Below are positions 6,176 through 10,734 of a DNA stretch of 10,734 bases, one piece after another (positions within the stretch are counted from its first letter, which is position 1; each line of letters starts with the position of its first letter). The stretch spans positions 1 to 10,734 of the forward strand of contig CAZYFM010000110.1 of NCBI GenBank assembly GCA_964646885.1, written 5' to 3'. This stretch comes from SZUA-430 sp964646885. Its GTDB lineage: Bacteria > Pseudomonadota > Alphaproteobacteria > Micropepsales > Micropepsaceae. A model generated the notes under the pieces. It was not told the origin of the DNA and did no database searches. It saw only the letters and a list, made by a program, of their open reading frames with translations. The position numbers were made by a program, and so were the translations under genes.

Positions 6176-8029
6176 ATGGGGACGATCGAGAAGAAGTACG
6201 ACCGTGACTTCGGCGTACGCAGCGTACATGTATCTCAATACCTTCGCGCCTGTCGCTTTGCCATGGAGGGTGCTCCAGCTGACGTCGAGTTCGTGAATCC
6301 GGGGGATGAATTGGTAGCACGCCCGACCAGGAGGGGATTGGTCCCGATCGCGTCTGGCCGCCGCCTGCACAGCTTCGCGGTTCTGGCCGTGATCATGCAA
6401 ATGCTGCTTTTCTGCGGGTCCCTGATGGCGCAGGGCACGCCTACGCAGGTCAGGGTGGCGGTCGCTCGTGCGACCGAGGCGGTCTCGGCCGAGATGCAGA
6501 TCGGCGTCGATCCGGCAATCATCGAGGAGATGGTTGCCAGCGCGACGACCTTTGCGGGCAACTATTGTCATGCGCAAAGCCAGACCGAAGTGGACGCGAA
6601 GTGCCGGTCGACGCTTTTCAACGAATCGGTGCTGCGGCGTCACGTGCGGGGGTTCCTTGCCGATGCGCAGGCCGCCGCGCCCAATGTCATGTCCCTCGGC
6701 GCGCGCCTCGCGCGGGAGTGGGGCGGCGATTTCTCGGACATCGGCTGGCCCTCTCTTGTGCCGAACCAGATCGGCGTCGTCGAGTTGGCGGAACAGGCTC
6801 CGGCCCAGGTATACCTCTCCACGTCCACGGGACCTGTGCAGATCGCGAACTCCGCGAATCGCGTCCTGCTGCGCGCCGGCCGCCATCAGCTTTCGGTCCG
6901 TCCCGACGGCCGCAGAGCCGTGACGGGTGTGGTGATAGTGTCGGCACGCAACCGAGTCGCGTTCGGCGGACAACCCGGTGTAGCGCAGGCCAGGCCGGTC
7001 GGGAGGCTGGACGCGCCAAGCGAAGCCTTGTGCTATGACTTGACGGAATCTAAGTTCGAAGGTCCGCTGGCGTTCTTCAATTGGGGGCGGGGTCGTTTCC
7101 GAGAGTCCGGAGACGCCTATCTCGCCACCGTGGGGCGACAGTACGGGGTGGATGTCCGGGTGGAAGACGGACTGGGTGAGTGTGGAGCCGATTGCCGAGA
7201 GGCGATGGGGATCGCCTTTGCGCAGGCCATCGCGGTCTGGCGCACGGGCTGTGCACGCTGTAATGCCAATGCTCTTTCCGTTTTGCGCGTTGGGGAGCAC
7301 GTTTGGATTGACGGGAGAGTCGCCAACAGGCTACGGCTGCTCAGTTCCGATTCCCCAGTGTCACTCGACCTCGCCCAGCGGCGCGGCGACGAGATCGAGG
7401 GGACGGTTTCGGCGCCCAGCCTGTCCGTCCCCGAAACGGCGGTCGTCGGTTACGAACAGCTGTCGAGCGACCACGCCCTGAGGAACTCGGTATGTCGTCT
7501 GGCCGATGGCGCGGCGCCTTGGGTCGTGACCTGCAAGCATCTGGCATGCGGCGGTTCGAGTGCCGGCACCGCCGTCGTGACGCCCTTGGTCCGCCTCATG
7601 GACACCAGCACCAGCTGCGGGCCGGGGATTCATTTCCTCGCCTGCGGGATTCCGAACGCGGGCATCGAGCTCGCGACCGGCTCGACGCGTTTCGCATTGC
7701 GCGGCAGTCGCGGGAATTTCTCGATCGGGCGCAGTAGTGACGGCCTGGAAGTTTCCATGCAAGATGTGATCCTGCACGAGGTCGGTCACTGGTTCGGGGT
7801 GCCCCATCCGGATGAGGTGGGCGTGGCCGGCTGGCCGGACATCATGGCCTCCACTCTCGGAGACGGCAAAGCCTGCGTCTCGGCGGCAAGCCTCACCATG
7901 ATGAACAACGCCATGGACACACGGTGGAACTGGCGCGTGAACGTGGGAAGGGGGCTGCGTCGACCCGCGGCGCGCCCGCAACCGGTACCGCCGCCGGGCG
8001 TGCCGATCCAGGTTCCGCGATCTCGATAG
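6176..8029 (+). CDS. Secreted or membrane-anchored metzincin-type zinc protease
   Basis: Near the C-terminus is HEVGHWFGVPH (residues 534-544 of 617), the full metzincin signature HExxHxxGxxH with zinc ligands His534, His538 and His544 and catalytic Glu535. Met557 in DIMAS fits the Met-turn. Residues 66-85 are a hydrophobic segment ending LMAQG, preceded by Arg62-Arg63, which looks like a Sec signal peptide. The following roughly 440 residues contain many Cys (for example GECGADC and GCARCN), fitting an extracytoplasmic, disulfide-bonded proregion. The start is uncertain. ATG 6176 has GGGGA 7 bases upstream, while an in-frame TTG at 6338 follows AGGAGG by 3 bases and would put the signal peptide right at the N-terminus, giving 563 residues. 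Codon composition between the two starts is mildly coding-like, so the longer form is given here; it could act as a type II membrane anchor. It heads a run with the next two genes. The substrate is unknown. Confidence 0.88.
   Translation: MGTIEKKYDRDFGVRSVHVSQYLRACRFAMEGAPADVEFVNPGDELVARPTRRGLVPIASGRRLHSFAVLAVIMQMLLFCGSLMAQGTPTQVRVAVARATEAVSAEMQIGVDPAIIEEMVASATTFAGNYCHAQSQTEVDAKCRSTLFNESVLRRHVRGFLADAQAAAPNVMSLGARLAREWGGDFSDIGWPSLVPNQIGVVELAEQAPAQVYLSTSTGPVQIANSANRVLLRAGRHQLSVRPDGRRAVTGVVIVSARNRVAFGGQPGVAQARPVGRLDAPSEALCYDLTESKFEGPLAFFNWGRGRFRESGDAYLATVGRQYGVDVRVEDGLGECGADCREAMGIAFAQAIAVWRTGCARCNANALSVLRVGEHVWIDGRVANRLRLLSSDSPVSLDLAQRRGDEIEGTVSAPSLSVPETAVVGYEQLSSDHALRNSVCRLADGAAPWVVTCKHLACGGSSAGTAVVTPLVRLMDTSTSCGPGIHFLACGIPNAGIELATGSTRFALRGSRGNFSIGRSSDGLEVSMQDVILHEVGHWFGVPHPDEVGVAGWPDIMASTLGDGKACVSAASLTMMNNAMDTRWNWRVNVGRGLRRPAARPQPVPPPGVPIQVPRSR
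6215..6232. repeat. Overlapping palindromes GTACGC-A-GCGTAC and TACATGTA
   Basis: A perfect 13-bp palindrome (6215-6227) overlaps a perfect 8-bp palindrome (6225-6232). If the protease starts at the TTG at 6338, these lie in its leader and could be an operator. If it starts at 6176, they lie inside the coding sequence and are probably incidental. Confidence 0.3.
6329..6334 (+). promoter_or_regulatory. AGGAGG before the alternative TTG start of the metzincin gene
   Basis: A perfect Shine-Dalgarno core stands only 3 bases before an in-frame TTG at 6338. The spacing is short, but a start here gives a textbook signal peptide (Arg-Arg, about 19 hydrophobic residues, SLMA then Q). It is the main rival to the ATG at 6176. 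Confidence 0.4.
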
Positions 8030-8036
8030 GAACGAT

Positions 8037-8609
8037 ATGAATTGCAGAGCATGGATGACGGTCACGAGCCTGACCTTCGCGGCGGTTGCGTTATTCCCGC
8101 TGGCTGCTGGCGCGCAGGACTGTGCGCCGCAAGCATTCCCGCAGGTTGCTCAGGGTATCGCAGCATGGGAGGTAAGGACGGGCGCCATAGTCATGGGCGC
8201 GGTCAAGCGCGAAGTGCTTGACGAGTTCTGCAAAGCCGCTCAAGAGGTGATCGACGAAAAGAAGGCCGACAAGGGCGCCATCGACGGCGCAGCCCAGCAG
8301 ATCGTGTCGGAGTACCTCGATCGGGAGGCGGATTCCAAGAGGACCGGCCGCTCCATCGGGGCGATCATGCGCACGGAGTTCAAGGCCGCCGGTTTCTCGA
8401 GGCCGCAGGTCAAGCGCCGGGTGCGAGTCAGCTTCAAGTACACCAGGGACGTGGACGAAATCAAGGCGGGTTCCGAGACATTTCCCAAGGCGACCGCGCT
8501 TCTACTGCCCGCGGGCACCATACTGATTCAGGCGCTCCTCAACACGGCGGTCGTCTGCTCGAAGCAACTCGATCTCAAGCCGGGCGTGGACGCCGAGTTC
8601 GGGTGCTAG
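8037..8609 (+). CDS. Small secreted protein of unknown function with signal peptide
   Basis: This 190-residue protein begins with a clear Sec signal peptide: residues 1-26, hydrophobic core TSLTFAAVALFPLA, predicted cleavage after AGA before QD. The mature part has four Cys (29, one in DEFCKAA, one in VVCSK, and the last residue), suggesting two disulfide bonds in the periplasm or outside the cell. The central part is rich in Lys, Glu and Asp and helical. A C-terminal segment with LLLPAGTILIQALL is hydrophobic and ends in a short beta-like stretch. I do not recognise the family. It starts 7 bases after the stop of the metzincin gene, and AGGA (8028-8031), overlapping that stop, is its ribosome-binding site, so the two are co-translated. 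It might be a substrate, inhibitor or chaperone of that protease (inference from context only). Confidence 0.82.
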   Translation: MNCRAWMTVTSLTFAAVALFPLAAGAQDCAPQAFPQVAQGIAAWEVRTGAIVMGAVKREVLDEFCKAAQEVIDEKKADKGAIDGAAQQIVSEYLDREADSKRTGRSIGAIMRTEFKAAGFSRPQVKRRVRVSFKYTRDVDEIKAGSETFPKATALLLPAGTILIQALLNTAVVCSKQLDLKPGVDAEFGC

Positions 8610-8630
8610 ATCAAGTCTTTGCGGGCGATC

Positions 8631-9098
8631 ATGAAAGCACCTTTCTATATCCCGGCCTACATAGCCGCCATTGTCGCGTTCTTCCTTTTGACGTTCTTGA
8701 TTCCGGAGAACGGCGGAATCGACGCGACCAAGACTCTGACGGATTCGGCGAAAGCAACTCTGGATTATTTGACCGAGCTCGCAAAGCTGATCGGTACCTT
8801 GAATACGGCGCTATTTGGAGCGTGCGGCGCTCTTGCGATCAAGGGCAAGGATTGGAGCGCGCGGTGGGAACACGTGGATGGCTATCTCATCGTGGTCTCG
8901 CTCGTGGCTGGGGCCGTTTCCTACTACGGGGCCTACCTGATGCACACAGCAATACTCGAGATGGTTTACAACGGTACGGTCGATCCCTTCTCGACACGAC
9001 TGGTATGGGCACTGAACTTGCAATACTACGCCACCCTGTTGGGGACATTTCTCGTTGGACTTGTTTTCGTCCGTATGCTGGCCGCCAGGAAGGAATAG
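8631..9098 (+). CDS. Four-helix integral membrane protein of unknown function
   Basis: This 155-residue protein has four likely transmembrane helices at about residues 8-24, 52-70, 84-106 and 131-150. The loop at 71-83 is charged (KGKDWSARWEH) and the C-terminus is basic (AARKE), so both ends are probably cytoplasmic. I do not recognise the family. The ATG at 8631 is preferred over the TTG at 8619 because the first helix then starts near the N-terminus; neither has a strong ribosome-binding site. The gene begins 22 bases after the preceding stop and is the third member of the envelope run. It may anchor or receive a signal from the two exported proteins, which is inferred from gene order only. 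No terminator was found after it. Confidence 0.8.
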   Translation: MKAPFYIPAYIAAIVAFFLLTFLIPENGGIDATKTLTDSAKATLDYLTELAKLIGTLNTALFGACGALAIKGKDWSARWEHVDGYLIVVSLVAGAVSYYGAYLMHTAILEMVYNGTVDPFSTRLVWALNLQYYATLLGTFLVGLVFVRMLAARKE

Positions 9099-9111
9099 AA
9101 GCGCTTCCGCG

Positions 9112-9347
9112 CTACTGCGCGCCGTCGAGCGCGGCCTTGTAGTACGCCAGCCCTTCATGCATGGGTGTCGCGAGGATGATCTTCAGGTCTTCGTAGGCTT
9201 TCCTGGCGTCGCCGTCCTTGGCGTGAATGGCGGTCGAAATCCGCGTAAATCTGGCGCAGCGTTTCTTTCGGACCCAAAAAATGCTTTGGTGGCGCGACGA
9301 AGTTCCGGCCCGTAGCCCAGTCAAGGGCAGGCTGCGGCCTTTTGCAG
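9112..9347 (-). pseudogene. Frameshifted 3' remnant of an unidentified gene, cut by the IS66 element
   Basis: Read on the minus strand, a protein-like stretch begins at the insertion boundary, includes LDWATGRNFVAPPKHFLG and ETLRQIYADF, then continues in another frame as TAIHAKDGDARKAYEDLK and HEGLAYYKAALDGAQ before a TAG (complement of 9112-9114). One extra base around 9232-9240 joins the two frames. Both halves look like a single soluble helical C-terminus of about 75 residues. The 5' part of the gene is missing, lying beyond or lost with the insertion. I do not recognise the family. It converges with the membrane-protein gene, with 13 bases between the stops, so it is probably the relic of a neighbouring operon. 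Confidence 0.5.
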
Positions 9348-9432
9348 GTAAGCGCCCGGCGAACCCATCTATAAATCGACGCGTTAGACCGCGAAGATCG
9401 TGTCCCCTTAGAAACGATGGTGGGCACTTTCG

Positions 9433-9801
9433 ATGGAAATCCAGAAGCCAAGTCGGCGCCGGCGGTATCACCCGGAGGAATTCAAGCAGGCGGTGATTGA
9501 GGCGTGCTGCGAGCCGGGCGCCTCGGTCGCCGGCATTGCGTTGGCCAATGGCGTCAACGCGAATCAGGTCCGGCGGTGGATGCGTGAGCGTGGTGTTGAA
9601 CCACCGACACGACGCATAGCGATGCCTGTGCTCGAAACGGCGCCGGCACCGGCCTTCGTGCAAGTGCCGATGGCCGCGGCTATGCCGACATTGGGGGATA
9701 TCCGGATCGAAGTCCGCCGAGGCAACATGGCGATCAAGGTCGAATGGCCGGTCCAGGCCGCCAGCGATTGCGCCACCTGGTTGCGCGACTGGCTGCGATG
9801 A
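9433..9801 (+). CDS. tnpA: IS66-family accessory protein TnpA
   Basis: This 122-residue protein starts with a basic stretch (PSRRRRYHPEEFK). A helix-turn-helix follows at about residues 14-50, including ASVAGIALANGVNANQVRRW, the DNA-binding fold of IS66 and IS3-type TnpA proteins. The rest is a variable Pro/Ala-rich middle and a short conserved-looking end (IRIEVRRGNMAIKVEWP). It probably binds the element ends or assists transposition; it is not the catalytic subunit. Its stop overlaps the start of tnpB (ATGA), a sign of translational coupling. Length and position are normal for the family. Confidence 0.92.
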   Translation: MEIQKPSRRRRYHPEEFKQAVIEACCEPGASVAGIALANGVNANQVRRWMRERGVEPPTRRIAMPVLETAPAPAFVQVPMAAAMPTLGDIRIEVRRGNMAIKVEWPVQAASDCATWLRDWLR

Positions 9802-10127
9802 TCCGGGTCGATGTCCTATGGCTCTCGACCCGCCCGCTCGACATGCGGGCGGGAACGGAAACGATCCTGGCCCAAGTTGTACGTACCTTCGGCGAAGCAC
9901 AGCCACACCATGCCTATCTCTTCGCCAACCGACGCGGGACCCGGTTGAAAGTGCTGGTGCATGACGGCCACGGCATCTGGCTGGCCAACCGGCGACTGAA
10001 CCAGGGGCGGTTTCAACTCCGGCCGAGCGAAGGCAGTGTGGCGCTTACCCGCGGGCAATTCGATGCGCTGATCCTCGGCCTGCCGTGGGAGCGGCTGGCT
10101 GACGGCGGGGTGATCCGGGTTCTATGA
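9798..10127 (+). CDS. tnpB: IS66-family accessory protein TnpB
   Basis: This 109-residue protein has the typical features of the IS66 TnpB (Orf2) family: an early DMRAGTETI segment (the family often has DMRxGxDGL), YLFANRRGTRLKVLVHDGHG, a WLANRRLNQGRF block and a C-terminal LPWERL. It is required with TnpA and TnpC for transposition in well-studied members; its biochemical role is unknown. The start ATG at 9798 overlaps the tnpA stop. The longer in-frame reading from 9744 overlaps tnpA and is not needed. It appears full length and intact. Confidence 0.93.
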   Translation: MIRVDVLWLSTRPLDMRAGTETILAQVVRTFGEAQPHHAYLFANRRGTRLKVLVHDGHGIWLANRRLNQGRFQLRPSEGSVALTRGQFDALILGLPWERLADGGVIRVL

Positions 10128-10177
10128 CGGTCCACCATTGGGGAAGTCCACGATAGCTGGAAAGCCATTTGGCCGGC

Positions 10178-10734
10178 ATGATGTCGGTCATGACACTGCC
10201 CGCCAACCTCGATCAACTGAGCGCCGACGAACTGCGCGAACTGGTACGCCAGCAAGCGGAGGTGATCACCCGCAATGATCGAGAACTCAACTGGCGTCAG
10301 GTCAAGATCGACAAGCTGACGCATGAAGTGGCGTACTACAAACGTCATTACTTCGGCGTCAAGGCAGAACGCCTGCCTATTGAGCAGCGCGAACTGTTTG
10401 AAGAGACCCTCGCGGCCGACATGGCCGCGATCACCGAAGAACTGGCGCAGGTTTCCGAGCCGAAGCCAAAGGAGCAAGCCAAACGCAAGCCTTTGCCGCC
10501 GGAACTGCCACGTACCGAGATTCATCACGAACCGGAATCGACGACCTGCGCCTGCGGCTGTCAGATGCAACGCATCGGCGAAGATGTCGCCGAGAAGCTG
10601 GACTACACGCCCGGCACCTTTACGGTCGAACGCCACATCCGTGGCAAGTGGGCCTGCAAGCAATGTGAAACGCTGATCCAGGCTCCGGTGCCCGCCCATG
10701 TGATCGACAAGGGCATCCCGACCACCGGCCTGCT
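10178..10734 (+). CDS. tnpC: IS66-family transposase TnpC, 5' part (runs off the window)
   Basis: The frame is open from ATG 10178 to the end of the window, 185 codons of a protein usually above 500 residues. ATGs at 10181 and 10190 are equally possible starts; an in-frame TAG at 10154 limits the gene upstream. Residues about 12-60 form a helical, leucine-zipper-like region (LSADELRELV) followed by YYKRHYFGVKAERL, a variant of the family's RxxxFGxxSE block. Cys124, Cys126, Cys160 and Cys163 form the zf-IS66 zinc finger (CACGC ... WACKQC). The catalytic DDE domain lies beyond the window. No stop or frameshift is seen, so the element may still be active. Confidence 0.93.
   Translation, partial: MMSVMTLPANLDQLSADELRELVRQQAEVITRNDRELNWRQVKIDKLTHEVAYYKRHYFGVKAERLPIEQRELFEETLAADMAAITEELAQVSEPKPKEQAKRKPLPPELPRTEIHHEPESTTCACGCQMQRIGEDVAEKLDYTPGTFTVERHIRGKWACKQCETLIQAPVPAHVIDKGIPTTGL

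Larger units (their letters stand above)
9348..10734 (+). mobile_element. IS66-family insertion sequence, left part (right end outside the window)
   Basis: The gene order tnpA, tnpB, tnpC is diagnostic of IS66 elements. The likely left tip is GTAAGCGCCCGGCGAAC starting at 9348; family ends typically begin GTAAGC. The 8 bases before it, TTTTGCAG (9340-9347), would be the target duplication if the same 8-mer flanks the right end, as IS66 elements make 8-bp duplications. Bases 9348-9432 are non-coding and probably carry the terminal repeat and promoter. The insertion interrupts the minus-strand remnant. Confidence 0.88.

Noticed and set aside
9108..9121. CGCGC-TACT-GCGCG hairpin between convergent genes as a terminator
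   Set aside because: Stem of only 5 bp with no T-tract on either strand.
8603..9142. 179-codon plus-strand frame overlapping the membrane protein
   Set aside because: The alternative frame gives four clean transmembrane helices; this one is Arg/Gly-rich without structure.
1..10734. CRISPR array, tRNA or rRNA
   Set aside because: No evenly spaced repeats of 24-40 bases and no cloverleaf or rRNA-like sequence were recognised on either strand.

Overview
This is a high-GC bacterial window (roughly 60% G+C, strong preference for G/C in third codon positions). With an IS66-family element of proteobacterial style and Sec-type signal peptides, it suggests an environmental proteobacterium; the exact taxon cannot be read from the sequence. 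The gene mix (peptidases, a nuclease-like fold, unknown small proteins, two gene remnants and an insertion sequence) is typical of an accessory or defence-type island. No rRNA, tRNA or CRISPR array was found.

Region 1 (1-2804): a 265-bp leader packed with short perfect inverted repeats precedes a tight three-gene plus-strand operon. It encodes a 123-residue alpha/beta protein that tentatively resembles the EACC1 adaptor of bacterial conflict systems, then two soluble zinc metallopeptidase-like proteins. The two share the signature HExxH ... ExxAD ... THPxxxxR and are joined by a TAGATG stop/start junction.

Region 2 (2805-6031): a 380-bp gap contains a minus-strand coding remnant and a phosphate-box-like set of 11-bp repeats. 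It leads to one large gene (948 residues from a GTG start) that fuses a V8/trypsin-like serine protease to a phospholipase D-type domain with two HKD motifs. The protein has no signal peptide, so it probably acts in the cytoplasm.

Region 3 (6032-9098): a second operon-like run for the cell envelope. It holds a Cys-rich secreted or membrane-anchored metzincin-type protease (HExxHxxGxxH), a small signal-peptide protein and a four-helix inner-membrane protein.

Region 4 (9099-10734): a frameshifted minus-strand gene tail cut by the left end of an IS66-family insertion sequence (tnpA, tnpB and the 5' part of tnpC; the right end lies outside the window).

Working picture (inference): regions 1 and 2 together look like a protease-based effector module, with a small adaptor-like protein, two metallopeptidases and a protease-PLD fusion. 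Region 3 is an extracytoplasmic protease set of unknown purpose. No NTPase or sensor gene of the kind expected in EACC1 systems is visible here; it may lie upstream of the window or be absent.
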